Counted from the stretch's first letter, positions 1 to 8,966 are shown. The stretch is DNA of 51,790 nt from Planctomycetia bacterium (GCA_005790565.1 SXUJ01000162.1:1-51790), one strand, 5' to 3'. The notes: generated by a model not told the origin, from the letters alone. Made by a program: numbers and translations.

Positions 1-339
1 ATCCACTTCCTCGTATCGCGTCTTCACGCCGTTCATGGTGCGAACAGGGCGGACGGCCGCATAAAGATCGAGCGTCTTGCGAAGCAGCACATTGACCGAG
101 CGAAATCCACTTCCAATCGGCGTCGTGCATGGCCCTTTCAGCGCGACGCCGCAATCGGCGATCGTGGCGAGGGTCGATGCGGGAAGCAACTCTTTCTCAC
201 CAGCGCGAAGCGCCGCTTCACCGGCCTGCCGCTCGATCCACTCGATGCCAACGCCGGTGGCATCGATGACCTTGCGGGTGGCGTCTGCGACTTCAGGACC
301 GATCCCGTCGCCGGGAATGATGACGACTTTCGTGGACAT
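1..339 (-). CDS. isocitrate/isopropylmalate dehydrogenase family protein, N-terminal part (cut by window edge)
   Basis: This gene is absent from the ORF track because its stop lies outside the window. Reverse translation from the ATG at 339 gives 113 residues beginning MSTKVVIIPGDGIGPEV, the nucleotide-binding start of the beta-decarboxylating dehydrogenase family. The motif GSGFRSVNVLLRKTLDLYA, followed by VRPVRTMNG, matches the substrate-binding region of NAD-type isocitrate dehydrogenases (IDH3-like, SLN.. LRK..DLYANVRP) better than LeuB. The expected reaction is oxidative decarboxylation of isocitrate to 2-oxoglutarate in the cytosol. Without the C-terminal half I cannot exclude an isopropylmalate or homoisocitrate specificity. 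It is divergent from the oxidoreductase pair on the plus strand. Confidence 0.88.
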   Translation of the reverse strand, partial: MSTKVVIIPGDGIGPEVADATRKVIDATGVGIEWIERQAGEAALRAGEKELLPASTLATIADCGVALKGPCTTPIGSGFRSVNVLLRKTLDLYAAVRPVRTMNGVKTRYEEVD

Positions 340-484
340 AGGAGAAACTCAGCAAGGAGGCATGCAATGGAAAGTCCCGCAGAATAGCGCGTGCCCGCCT
401 CGCTGCAGGGAGGCGTATGATCGACCCCTCGTGCAATCGGACTTCCAAGATTCCCCTCCGCCCAACCCTTCCGGTTCATCGTTG

Positions 485-1711
485 ATGGGTGATGGCGCAC
501 CTTGCATCGACGACGCCGAGGTTCTCCTCATCGGCGGCGGAATTGCGGCGATGTGGACGCTCGCGCGGCTTCGCGGCCTCGGGTTTCGTGCCGCACTCAT
601 CGAACCCGCACGCCTTGGACAGGGCCAAACCCTCGCATCCCAGGGCATCATCCACGGCGGACTGAAGTACACCCTCAGCGGCCTGTTCAACCAACGCGCT
701 GCAGCGGTCGCCGCAATGCCGTCTCGTTGGCGCGCCGCGCTCCACGGTCATCCGGAGGAGGGCGACCCCAACCTGCATGGTGCGCGCGTGCTTTCGCCAC
801 ATTGCCTGCTTTGGAGGTCACGCGGCATCGCAGGCGCGCTGGGCATGATCGGCGCGCGCGCGGGATTGGAGACGACACCTGTCCTCCTGACCGAGTCGGA
901 GATTCCCCCGCTCCTTCACTCGGCGACCGGCGGCGTGTATCGAGTGGACGAACCGGTCGTCAATCCGGCGAGCGTCTTGGAGAGTTTGCGCAACGCACAC
1001 TTGGAGGCGATGCTCACCGCGGATGGGATCGGCGCGCTAGAGTGGGACGGCCAACAAATGCGTGTTCGCACCCCATCAGGCGAGTGCATTCGCTTCAACC
1101 GCCCCAAACAAGTCATCGTCGCCGCAGGCGCGGCAAGCGAAGGCGTGCTGAGACAACTTGGTGTTGCACCGCCTCGCTCAAGTCACTTCGTTCGTCGAGC
1201 ACTTCACATGGGACTGGTGCGAGCGAAGTCCCATCGCGATTCGCTGCCGCCCTTCTTTGGACACAATGTCGACGGCAAAGAGACGCGCGTAACGATTACG
1301 AGTGGCAGCGACACCCAATCGCGGTGCGTGTGGCAAGTGGGAGGTCGATTGGCCGAAGACGGTGTGGCGATGGAGTCCAAAGAGTTCCACGCACGATTGC
1401 GTCGCGAACTGCGCGAGGTCCTTCCATTGCTTGATCAAGATGCGCTGGAATTCTCGAGTTACCGCGTGGATCGGATGGAGTTTGCGATGGCCGCGCGACA
1501 AGAGGAAGCCGCGCTCCTGCGCCTCGACTCCCACATCATCGCCGCGCTTCCTTTGAAACTCGCGCTTGCCCCACTGCTCGCGCAGCGCATCGAATCGGAT
1601 CTTCGCGCCGTCGGCGTGCATCCGACGCTGCCAAGCGAATACACCAGAAGCGGCGCGACTGCGCCCTCGCTGGGCGCGTTTCCGTGGGAGGCCTGCACAT
1701 GGACAAGTTGA
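485..1711 (+). CDS. FAD-dependent oxidoreductase (DAO family)
   Basis: The protein opens with a Rossmann FAD-binding motif, EVLLIGGGIAAMWTLARL, then a LASQGIIHGGLKY segment typical of glycerol-3-phosphate dehydrogenase or 2-hydroxyglutarate-oxidase-like DAO enzymes. The substrate cannot be named. The ORF track starts at 77, but residues before 485 are antisense to the dehydrogenase gene and look non-coding. ATG 485 puts the dinucleotide fold about 14 residues from the N-terminus and gives 408 aa, a normal length. An in-frame ATG at 362 has AAGGAGG only one base upstream, too close to be a good ribosome site. The stop overlaps the start of the aldo/keto reductase gene, so the two are probably co-translated. 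Confidence 0.82.
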   Translation: MGDGAPCIDDAEVLLIGGGIAAMWTLARLRGLGFRAALIEPARLGQGQTLASQGIIHGGLKYTLSGLFNQRAAAVAAMPSRWRAALHGHPEEGDPNLHGARVLSPHCLLWRSRGIAGALGMIGARAGLETTPVLLTESEIPPLLHSATGGVYRVDEPVVNPASVLESLRNAHLEAMLTADGIGALEWDGQQMRVRTPSGECIRFNRPKQVIVAAGAASEGVLRQLGVAPPRSSHFVRRALHMGLVRAKSHRDSLPPFFGHNVDGKETRVTITSGSDTQSRCVWQVGGRLAEDGVAMESKEFHARLRRELREVLPLLDQDALEFSSYRVDRMEFAMAARQEEAALLRLDSHIIAALPLKLALAPLLAQRIESDLRAVGVHPTLPSEYTRSGATAPSLGAFPWEACTWTS

Positions 1712-2490
1712 GCCTTCCGCGACGAACGAGCAGCCGCCTTGGTGTTGCCCTCGGCGTGATTGCGCTCGGTGCCTTCAAGATCGGGCGCAATACCAAGACG
1801 AAGTACGCGCAGCCGTACGAACTTCCAAGCGACGCGGAGGTCAGCGCGTTGCTTGAGGCCGGAAGAGACTGCGGCGCAAATCTTGTCGACACTGCGCCGT
1901 CCTACGGAAGCAGCGAAGCGCGGCTCGGGGCGTTGCTCCCTGCCGCGAATGGGATGTTCGTTTCGACCAAAGTTGGCGAACGGTTCGAGAACAACGCCTC
2001 GACCTACGACTTCTCGCCGCGCGCGGTGCGAGCGAGCGTCCTCGAAAGCATCACCCGACTTCGACGCGCCAAACTCGACCTCGTCTGCGTGCATTCGGAT
2101 GGATCCGATCGGCGCATTCTTGAGCGCGAAGGAGCGATTGATGCGCTCCTCGCACTGCAGTCAGAGGGGCGAATCGCACGCATCGGATTCAGCGGCAAGA
2201 CGGTCGAAGGCAATCGCATGGCGCTCCGGAGCGGAAGCATCGACGCGCTCATGCTGGAGTTTCATCCGCTCGATGACTCCCATCGCTCGGTGATCCACGA
2301 AGCGCATGAACGCGGTGTCGCGGTCTTGGTCAAGAAACCACTTGCCTCCGGTCGCATAGCTCCCAAGGACGCTATTCCATTCTGCCTTGCGGAAGCGGGC
2401 GTCACCACGCTCATCATCGGCACGCTGCGGTGCGAGAACTTCGCGGCGAATTGTCGGATTGGGATGCAATGCAGTTCGAACGACCGCTGA
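1699..2490 (+). CDS. aldo/keto reductase family protein
   Basis: A 263-residue TIM-barrel NAD(P)H-dependent oxidoreductase. The catalytic tetrad is visible in order: Asp and Tyr in NLVDTAPSYGSSEARLG, Lys in FVSTKVGE and His in DLVCVHSDGSDR. The end of the barrel is recognisable in VLVKKPLASGRI and TTLIIGT. ATG 1699 is preferred over the upstream GTG at 1684 because GGAGG lies 7 bases before it. The gene overlaps the end of the FAD oxidoreductase by 13 bases, so both enzymes probably act in one pathway; its substrate is unknown. At 263 aa it is slightly short for the family, which commonly has 270-330. Confidence 0.85.
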   Translation: MDKLSLPRRTSSRLGVALGVIALGAFKIGRNTKTKYAQPYELPSDAEVSALLEAGRDCGANLVDTAPSYGSSEARLGALLPAANGMFVSTKVGERFENNASTYDFSPRAVRASVLESITRLRRAKLDLVCVHSDGSDRRILEREGAIDALLALQSEGRIARIGFSGKTVEGNRMALRSGSIDALMLEFHPLDDSHRSVIHEAHERGVAVLVKKPLASGRIAPKDAIPFCLAEAGVTTLIIGTLRCENFAANCRIGMQCSSNDR

Positions 2491-2527
2491 GGGTGCTTGT
2501 GCCGCGCGGCTTGCATGGGAAGATTGT

Positions 2528-2960
2528 TCACGCCTTCAGCACCCATGCAGGATCGCGAATCCGCTCTAGGATGACGACTGCCTTGATGCCCTCGGCGAGG
2601 CCATAGCTCTTGGCACCGGCGTGCACGATGCTGACCTGCGAGATCCAGAACGCTTCCTACGCGATCCGAACGGACGGCGAGATTGTCGCCGTGTTCGTGC
2701 GCTGGATCTCGACGCCTTCGCGCTTGCCATCCTGAAAGAGGATGAGGTCGAATCTCGCACCCTGCTGCGTGGACCACCAGTATGCGTCGCTGTGCGGGAG
2801 GCGCCCTAGGTTTCTACGATGATGAGACCCTCCCACGAAGCTCCGCAGCGCGGATTGGAGCGCTGCGCCTCGAAAGACCCGCGGCGAGCATGCCTGTCCC
2901 CGCTCTCTTCCCACGACCACAGGCCGGATTCCGGAGGGTGGCGACGCCTGCGTCTTCGCG
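2528..2960 (-). pseudogene. decayed DUF4143-type AAA ATPase, C-terminal remnant
   Basis: Read on the minus strand, three pieces of one DUF4143 C-terminal domain are split over two frames. RSNPRCGASWEGLII ends at a stop in one frame. YWWSTQQGARFDLILFQDGK, then REGVEIQRTNTATISPSVRIA, lies in another and hits an in-frame TAG. The reading then continues past it as VSIVHAGAKSYGLAEGIKAV. Intact family members read roughly ASWEGF..E, ..WRTQ.GAELDLL, ..GVE.K..DAP..T.SM..AL, ..V.HAG..SYPLA. At least one frameshift and one nonsense change are therefore present. The family has an N-terminal AAA ATPase and a C-terminal nuclease-like domain, often in toxin- or mobile-associated contexts. No N-terminal half is seen. 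Confidence 0.72.
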
Positions 2961-3078
2961 CGCTCGATTGCGATTCGCTTCCGATGACCATGACCTCGCC
3001 CCGCGTGTTCACCGTCAAGCGCCTCAACCAAAGTGCAAAGAACGATGAGGCGAATGAATGAGGAAAACAGCGTCGACA

Positions 3079-3213
3079 GAACGACTGAGGGACCGTCGCG
3101 ACACGGAACCCGAGGTTGGTGCTCGTGAGGTCGGGCGCGTTGCTGCCGCGGGCGGCGGAACGCACGCACATCGGAACAACCACTGACTTTGCATTGTCGT
3201 TCTCCTGCCCCAC
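3079..3213 (-). pseudogene. SUMF1 (formylglycine-generating-enzyme fold) C-terminal fragment
   Basis: One minus-strand frame contains VRSAARGSNAPDLTSTNLGF followed by RVATVPQSF. It resembles the closing segment of SUMF1/FGE-like proteins (RSA.R....P......LGFRVA). The rest of the domain is not detectable in any frame upstream, and the frame runs on past the expected C-terminus without a stop. I read it as a fragment of a lost gene, next to the DUF4143 remnant. The match is short, so chance similarity is possible. Confidence 0.45.
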
Positions 3214-3383
3214 TCCTCAATCAAGTCCCACCTCGCCTGACAGACCGACCACCCAGCAGTCCACGGTTGCAGAACCATGAGGCTCAATCTAGCCTAGTTT
3301 TCCGGAGAATCCACAATCAACCAGATCGAGATGCCAGACCTCACATCTGCTGTACGTGGAAACGTACTCCGTGACGCCGGTAC

Positions 3384-3421
3384 TCAAAAACAGCCAAGGC
3401 CGCGAGGATCGCGGCCTTGGC
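3384..3421 (-). terminator. intrinsic terminator of the LysM gene
   Basis: A perfect 12-base-pair stem, GCCAAGGCCGCG paired with CGCGGCCTTGGC, has a 5-base loop and is followed on the minus strand by TG and a run of five T. It lies 26 bases beyond the LysM gene's stop codon. Confidence 0.85.
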
Positions 3422-3446
3422 GTTGGAACTCTCGGTTCTCAGCAGA

Positions 3447-4499
3447 TCATGAATCCGTGCGCACGCCAGCAATGGCGTCGGCGTTCGGAATCGTGAGCTT
3501 CATACCCACGCGAAGGTTGGCCGGATCGCCGCCGATCGCGCCCTTGTTCGCTGCGTAAATCTTCTGCCAGAGCTTGCTATTGCCGTACGACTTGCGTGCA
3601 ATCTTCGAAAGCGTATCGCCCGCAACAACGGTGTAAGAGCCACCGCCGCTCGATGCAGCCGTGCTCGGAGTCGAAGAAGCGGTCACCGATGGAGTCGTGC
3701 GCGAGTTTGATGGCGCGGCATTCGCGATCGAATCCTTCGAAGGGATGCGAAGCTTGGTACCGACCTTCATGCGGTTTGGATCGATCGATGGATTTGCCTT
3801 CGCGATCGCCGTCCACTTCGACTCACTGCCAAGCAAGCGCGAGGCGATGCCGCCGAGGGTGTCTCCCGAAGCGACTGTGTAGTTCGACTCTCCGCCACCT
3901 GTGTTCGATGGAGCACTAAAGCCGTTGTCCGAAGTGTTCGTCGGCGCGGTGCTGATCGGTCGAGGTGCACCACTGTTGAGATTGGAACCGTTGAAACCCG
4001 CAGCGTTCCCAACGCCGTTGTTGTTCGCAATCTGCACAGGAGTGGGCGCGGGGAAACCGTTCCTGAAGCCGTTCACGCCCTGCGTACCAAGCGTAGAACC
4101 GTTTCCAGCCCGACCGGCGCCGTTTGGATCGGACGAATTGGTGCCCACGTACTCACCCTTCCCTGATTCAGCGGTCGCGACGCGCGGCTCGACGAATGGG
4201 CGGGCGGGCGGAAGACCAACCGGCGCGCCCGAATTGGGAGTTGGCGTTGGATTCGGGGAAAGCGTGAGGGTCGCGGGACCAGTCGAGGGCGGGAGCGGGA
4301 ACGCCGACGATGGCACGGCACCATTTGGGGTCGTTGCACCCGGCAATGTGCCAAAGGAGTTGGTCGTAGAGAGGGTCGTCGGGGGGGTCGAAACTGGCGA
4401 CTTCTTGCTTGGAGTCGAAGTCCATGTGTAGATGATCGTTCCACCGACGATCACTACCAGCGCGCCGACCGCGATCTTGGTACCTGTTGGCATGTTCAT
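3447..4499 (-). CDS. membrane-anchored protein with two LysM domains
   Basis: 350 residues. A single membrane segment (IAVGALVVIVGGTIIYTWT, about residues 8-27) is followed by a long Pro/Thr/Ser/Gly/Asn-rich linker of about 180 residues. Two LysM domains follow, starting YTVASGDTLGGIASRLLG and YTVVAGDTLSKIARKSYG, each ending in VG.KL.IP. LysM binds N-acetylglucosamine polymers such as peptidoglycan, so the protein probably sits in the inner membrane with its C-terminus on the cell wall. No catalytic domain is present. A purine-rich GGAAGG lies about 8 bases before ATG 4499; an ATG two codons later is also possible. It has its own terminator. Confidence 0.85.
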   Translation of the reverse strand: MNMPTGTKIAVGALVVIVGGTIIYTWTSTPSKKSPVSTPPTTLSTTNSFGTLPGATTPNGAVPSSAFPLPPSTGPATLTLSPNPTPTPNSGAPVGLPPARPFVEPRVATAESGKGEYVGTNSSDPNGAGRAGNGSTLGTQGVNGFRNGFPAPTPVQIANNNGVGNAAGFNGSNLNSGAPRPISTAPTNTSDNGFSAPSNTGGGESNYTVASGDTLGGIASRLLGSESKWTAIAKANPSIDPNRMKVGTKLRIPSKDSIANAAPSNSRTTPSVTASSTPSTAASSGGGSYTVVAGDTLSKIARKSYGNSKLWQKIYAANKGAIGGDPANLRVGMKLTIPNADAIAGVRTDS

Positions 4500-4702
4500 G
4501 AGAGAGGCCTTCCCTGAGATTCATTCAGATCGCAGATGTGCTTACTTTCAGGCATTTTCTGCGACCCATTGCGAGCGCTCCTCCCTGACTCCGGCATCCG
4601 TTCCGGGGGAGAAGACGCGACATTGATTCATTGCGTGATGCGTGCACATCACGCGCTACCACTGTAACGATTTCATCGACGCGCGGGTGCATCCGCATGC
4701 AA

Positions 4703-4740
4703 AATGAAAACGAGCGCCTTCAGATATCTGAAGACGCTCG
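4703..4740 (-). terminator. intrinsic terminator after secDF
   Basis: An inverted repeat, CGAGCGccTTCAGA-ta-TCTGAAgaCGCTCG, forms a long stem with one internal mismatch. On the minus strand it is followed by GTTTTCATTTT. It lies 20 bases past the secDF stop and would end the nudF-to-secDF transcript. Confidence 0.8.
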
Positions 4741-4759
4741 AGGGAAGTCAAACCTGCCG

Positions 4760-7700
4760 TCAAACGGTCGTCAAACTCGTCGTGTGCTTAGGAGCAGCCG
4801 CCAGCGCTGCTTTCCTTCGCTCTTCCTCTTCCACCTTCGCGCTGTAGGCCAGCGGCGCGGCGATTGCGACGGAGCTGAAAGTTCCGGCGATGAGACCGAT
4901 CAGGAAGGTGTAAGCGAATGGACGAATGCCCGTTCCACCGAACGCGATCAGCATGATCGCCGTCGCGAGGGTACTACCGCCGGTGAGCACGGTTCGGCTG
5001 AAGGTCTGGTTGATAGAGTCATTCAGACACTCTCGGCTGACCCAACTTCGCTTCCCGCGGTTCTCGCGGACGCGATCAAGAATGACAACGGTGTCATTCA
5101 ACGAATACCCAATGATGGTCAGGAGTCCCGCGATGACATTGATGTCGATGCGGTACTCCTCAATGAGCAAGGCCGAGCCAACCCCGGTGCTCGCAAGAGG
5201 AATGCTAATCGCGAGGAAGCCGAGGCAGACGATGACATTGAAGCTCACGGCCACGACCGTTGCCGCCGAGAAGCGGAAGCTCCCGAAGCGGATCCAGATG
5301 TAACCGAGCATGAGGATGAGCGCGAGTACGGTGGCCACGAGGGCGCTTGCGGCGAGGCTTTGGGCCACCACAGGAGAGAAGCTTGAGACTTGGTCGAGGC
5401 TCGCGGCCTGCGAAAGAGCGGTCGAAACGATTTTCCACTCTTCGCTTGCGACGCTTCGATCCCACGCCTCAGCGTCGATGTCAGCCCAGTTGCCGGCTGG
5501 ATCCGTGACAAGGACGGCAAGCGAGGTTGCCCCCTTGCTCGGATCGGCGGCGTCGGCGAAGGCCAGCGGCACGACCAGCGTCTTGCGGCCAGCTGTTGAC
5601 GACCACTCCGGTTGGAGGCGCATCTGCATGACTCGCTCCGTCGCGTCGTCGACGCTGACCGGGGGATCGATTTGATCGATGATGACAGCCACGCCGTTTC
5701 GGAACTCTCCGACGGGCGCAACGGAGGCACCAGTCCGGCCAACGGATTCCCCAACCGTCGCGCGGTCGGGTCGCTTGGTGAACTGACGGTGATCCGTGGA
5801 GCCTGCGCCCACAAAGGCCAACGGCAACTTCATGTCGCGATCGTTCGCGAACTCGCGAACGACCGACGCAACGATGCCTTCGGTGATCTTCGATTCATCG
5901 AAGCCCTCAGGGAGCGACGCCGGATTACCAACACGAATCTGGAAACTCGAGGCGTTGCTTTCCGCCCCGCCCGCGCCGAGCGTGAGCACATTGGCCGAGC
6001 GAAGTTCACTCAGGACGATGTCGTCGGGATGCTCTTCGCCAATCTTTCGAACGCGCGCCTCAACATCGGCGCGGTGAAGCAACAACCGCCCTTCGCTGTC
6101 TGCTTGCTCACCCGCACGAGCCGCGCGTGTGGAAAGCGTCATGGCGACGCCGCCTCGGAACTCGGTCTCGAAGATGTCGTTGCCGCGCGCAAACAACGCA
6201 ACGACGGCGAAAATCGCGGTGATGGCGCTCACCGACAAGAGCGCCGGCTTGAGCTTGACCCAATCCGCATGCGGCCGCAATGCTCTCGACACCGAAGGAA
6301 CCACCGACGGAAGCATCGGGAGCTTGGTCACACCGAGTGGACCCGTGAGGATGTTAAAGAACAGGCGAGTCACCCACAGACCTGTGAAGAGCGTCGTGAA
6401 TACACCGATGCTCATCGTGAGCGCAAAGCCCTTCACTTCCGTCGCGCCGACATTGTAAAGAACGACACACGCGATCAGGTTCGTGACATTGCCGTCGACG
6501 ATGGCGCTCAGCGCGCGGGAATAGGCGTTCTTGATCGCCTCCTTCAGCCGCTCGCCCTTCTCCAACTCTTCTCGAATACGCTCGTAGATAAGGACATTGG
6601 CGTCAACCGCCATAGCGACCGAGAGCGCAACACCGGCAAGACCCGGCAGTGTGAAGGTTCCATCGAGCGTCGACATGATGCCGAATATGAGCAGCGCGTT
6701 GATCGCCAAGGCAAGGTCGGCCACGATGCCAGGGACGAAGTAGTACAGCAACATCACGATGCAAGTCAGCGCGACGGAGTACACCGTCGCCCACAGACCC
6801 TTCGTGAGATTGTCCGCACCGATGCTCGGTCCGAGGATGCTCATCGAAATGGGGTCACTTCCGACCTTCACCTCGAGCGAGCCGGCGGTCAACACGCGAA
6901 TCAGATAGTCAATCTCCGCGTCGCCGAAGTTTCCGGTAATCGTGCCCGAACCGCTAATCGCGCTGTTGAGATTGGGAGCAGAGTAGACCTCGTCATCAAG
7001 CACGATGGCCATCGGTTGGTTCACATGCGGAGCGGTGAGTCGGCCCATCATCTCTGCGCCGATTGGATCAAGCACGAAACCGACTGCCTTGCCACCGAGT
7101 CGTTGATCGGTGGTGACGAAGGCATTCGCCATACCCCATGAGGCATCGCCAGAGTGAGTCATCGACTTCTCAGGCGTGTCGTAAAGCAAGAGGTACGGGG
7201 TACCACCGAAACTCGCGCCCACAAGACCGCGCGCCTCGAAGTACGCGGCGGTGTCGGCTTCAAGTGCCGCGACTGCCGTAGGAGTTTCTGCCCACTGCTT
7301 GAGGTCATTGACCTTGAACCAACGCGCCGCGTCACCAACCGCGCCCGCCGGACCGCGCTTGGCGAGATCTGCGCGAAGTTGCACGGGATTCACGCCCACC
7401 GGAAGTTTCGGATTGACGGCAATGCGGAAATCAAGCACACCCGCACCCCGCATGAGACGCATGAGGTCTTCGGGATCATCAAGACTCGTGCGCTTGGAGA
7501 CATACGCATCGCGAGCCACGACGAGCGCGTCGAGGTCCGCCGCAAGGTGCGAGAACGAGGCACGGAGTTTTTCGAGTTCGACTTCCCGCGCGCTCGGCAA
7601 CGATTCCGTCTTTCCGTCCGCGTCGAGGACGAGTTCGCCTCCGGGTCCGCGCTTGGCAAGTGGCTTGGTGGAGAGTTCGAGAATGGCGTGCAATTGCGCG

Positions 7701-8314
7701 CGATCCATCGTCAAGGCGAGGACCGCGGCCACGAGCGGTTCATACTTGGTATCCGCAAGCACCACACGATCTTCGGCAGCACTGATCGCCGCTGCATCCG
7801 CTTGTTGGAGCACCAGCGCGTCGTACGCGGCACGCGCCGACTTCGATTCTTCGTAGGCGCGCTGAAGTTCGCTGATGGTTGTCGCACGGATGCCCGCGGC
7901 GTCGCCGCCTGCGTACTTCGCAGTCGCTGTGCCATTGGCGAGCGCGATGTTGAGGTCCTGTGCGGTCATCGTCGCATTCGCCACGAGTGCATCGAGGCGC
8001 GCGCGAAAATCCTGCTGCAGTGCGCGCACTTCCGCGCTTGGCAGCGGCATGACCACTTCAATGCGATCGTTGCCCTGCGGCACCATCCCGATGTCGAGCA
8101 CCCCCTGGGGGTTGACGCGCTGCTTGAGCACTTCAATCACGCGACCGAGGACGCGATCAGGCTCCTGCTGATTCGCCGGCATGCGAACGGCGTACACCAA
8201 ACTCACGCCACCTTGGAGGTCCTTGCCATAGCGAATGCCAGACGCGCTGAGCCTCCACGCGCAGAGCGCACAGAGGGTGACGAGAATTCCGAGCTTCAAC
8301 CAGAGGTTATTCAT
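4760..8314 (-). CDS. secDF: protein translocase subunit SecDF (fused)
   Basis: 1184 residues, fusing SecD and SecF, the proton-driven membrane components that pull exported proteins out of SecYEG. SecD starts with one membrane segment and RYGKDLQGGVSLVY. The periplasmic base follows (VLKQRVNPQGVLDIG), then a second P1 part with IVLDDEVYSAPN. The SecD membrane block contains AVDANVLIYERIREE. SecF starts near residue 680, has FETEFRGGVAM, and carries the equivalent motif YSLNDTVVILDRVRENRGKR. It is much longer than Bacillus SecDF (about 740 aa), because of an Ala/Glu-rich, probably coiled-coil insert at about residues 110-280 and an enlarged SecF periplasmic loop. It lies 110 bases downstream of yajC, the conserved partner order. 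Confidence 0.95.
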   Translation of the reverse strand: MNNLWLKLGILVTLCALCAWRLSASGIRYGKDLQGGVSLVYAVRMPANQQEPDRVLGRVIEVLKQRVNPQGVLDIGMVPQGNDRIEVVMPLPSAEVRALQQDFRARLDALVANATMTAQDLNIALANGTATAKYAGGDAAGIRATTISELQRAYEESKSARAAYDALVLQQADAAAISAAEDRVVLADTKYEPLVAAVLALTMDRAQLHAILELSTKPLAKRGPGGELVLDADGKTESLPSAREVELEKLRASFSHLAADLDALVVARDAYVSKRTSLDDPEDLMRLMRGAGVLDFRIAVNPKLPVGVNPVQLRADLAKRGPAGAVGDAARWFKVNDLKQWAETPTAVAALEADTAAYFEARGLVGASFGGTPYLLLYDTPEKSMTHSGDASWGMANAFVTTDQRLGGKAVGFVLDPIGAEMMGRLTAPHVNQPMAIVLDDEVYSAPNLNSAISGSGTITGNFGDAEIDYLIRVLTAGSLEVKVGSDPISMSILGPSIGADNLTKGLWATVYSVALTCIVMLLYYFVPGIVADLALAINALLIFGIMSTLDGTFTLPGLAGVALSVAMAVDANVLIYERIREELEKGERLKEAIKNAYSRALSAIVDGNVTNLIACVVLYNVGATEVKGFALTMSIGVFTTLFTGLWVTRLFFNILTGPLGVTKLPMLPSVVPSVSRALRPHADWVKLKPALLSVSAITAIFAVVALFARGNDIFETEFRGGVAMTLSTRAARAGEQADSEGRLLLHRADVEARVRKIGEEHPDDIVLSELRSANVLTLGAGGAESNASSFQIRVGNPASLPEGFDESKITEGIVASVVREFANDRDMKLPLAFVGAGSTDHRQFTKRPDRATVGESVGRTGASVAPVGEFRNGVAVIIDQIDPPVSVDDATERVMQMRLQPEWSSTAGRKTLVVPLAFADAADPSKGATSLAVLVTDPAGNWADIDAEAWDRSVASEEWKIVSTALSQAASLDQVSSFSPVVAQSLAASALVATVLALILMLGYIWIRFGSFRFSAATVVAVSFNVIVCLGFLAISIPLASTGVGSALLIEEYRIDINVIAGLLTIIGYSLNDTVVILDRVRENRGKRSWVSRECLNDSINQTFSRTVLTGGSTLATAIMLIAFGGTGIRPFAYTFLIGLIAGTFSSVAIAAPLAYSAKVEEEERRKAALAAAPKHTTSLTTV

Positions 8315-8424
8315 CGCAAGCTTTCGTTGCAGACGCTGCAGGGACTCCCGAATGGCTGCGCCTCGAAAGCGGCAGCGCGTGGAGCCCTTTGTTGGAGATC
8401 ACTATCGAATTGCCATCTTTCGGC

Positions 8425-8880
8425 TTAGTCAGCCTTCGCACTTTCCTCATTCGACGGCGTGGCCTCAGCGAGGACCGCTTCCACGGCGCCGCGAGTAAAG
8501 GTGGCTCGCACATTGGAGTTCTCGTCGATCTTGACGACCACGAGATCAGGCTTGACTTCGACCACGGAACCGATGAGCCCGCCCGCCATACGCACGCGGT
8601 CGTGCCGCTTGAGTGCGGAGAGCATGGCGGCGCGCTTCTTCTTCTCTTTGCGCCCGCCAAAGATCATCGAAAAGATCATGATGCCGATCACGCCGAACAT
8701 CACGATGTTGAACATCGAACTCATTCCGCTCTGCGGCGCAGAGGCGGGGATCGGGTTACCGTCAGCACCGATGGTTGCGGCGGATGGCTTGACTGCACCT
8801 GCGCCTGGCGGCAGCGCCTGGTCTTGTTGGAGGAGAACGAGCGTGGCCGGCATCGCGTCGAATTCGAATTCATTACTCAT
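8425..8880 (-). CDS. yajC: preprotein translocase subunit YajC
   Basis: 151 residues. One membrane helix (MFNIVMFGVIGIMIFSMIFG, about residues 55-75) is followed directly by GRKEKKKRAAMLSALKRHDR and VRMAGGLIGSVVEV, the YajC signature. A beta-rich cytoplasmic part then contains VVVKIDENSNVRATFTRGAV. YajC associates with SecDF in the holotranslocon. The N-terminus has about 50 extra polar, Ala/Pro-rich residues before the helix compared with the roughly 110-aa E. coli protein. An ATG at about residue 53, just before the helix, is an alternative start. It lies between tgt and secDF, the classical tgt-yajC-secD-secF order. Confidence 0.93.
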   Translation of the reverse strand: MSNEFEFDAMPATLVLLQQDQALPPGAGAVKPSAATIGADGNPIPASAPQSGMSSMFNIVMFGVIGIMIFSMIFGGRKEKKKRAAMLSALKRHDRVRMAGGLIGSVVEVKPDLVVVKIDENSNVRATFTRGAVEAVLAEATPSNEESAKAD

Positions 8881-8966
8881 AGCGGTTTATCAACTTACGG
8901 AATAGAGATGGATGAGGACAGAAACTCCTCGCTGAGGTCAACGAGGCATCGCATGTGACGCAATGC

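Larger units (their letters stand above)
2491..3446. other. 956-base stretch without an intact gene (gene graveyard)
   Basis: No ORF in this stretch looks like an intact protein gene. It holds the DUF4143 and SUMF1-like remnants and, at the right end, the terminator of the LysM gene. At 3352-3367 there is a small perfect inverted repeat, GTACGTggaaACGTAC. No transposase, direct repeats or tRNA were seen. Confidence 0.6.

Noticed and set aside
77-484. N-terminal 136 residues of the long ORF starting at 77
   Set aside because: They lie antisense to the isocitrate dehydrogenase-family gene and in its upstream region, resemble no protein, and precede the true FAD-binding start.
3352-3367. Inverted repeat GTACGTggaaACGTAC
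   Set aside because: Only 6 pairs, single copy, in a decayed region; no gene start or known operator nearby, so not called a site.
5612-7141. 509-residue plus-strand ORF
   Set aside because: Exact antisense shadow of secDF; His/Arg/Asp-rich composition typical of the reverse frame of a GC-rich gene.
7154-8428. 424-residue plus-strand ORF
   Set aside because: Antisense shadow of the secDF 5' part and its upstream gap; no domain features.
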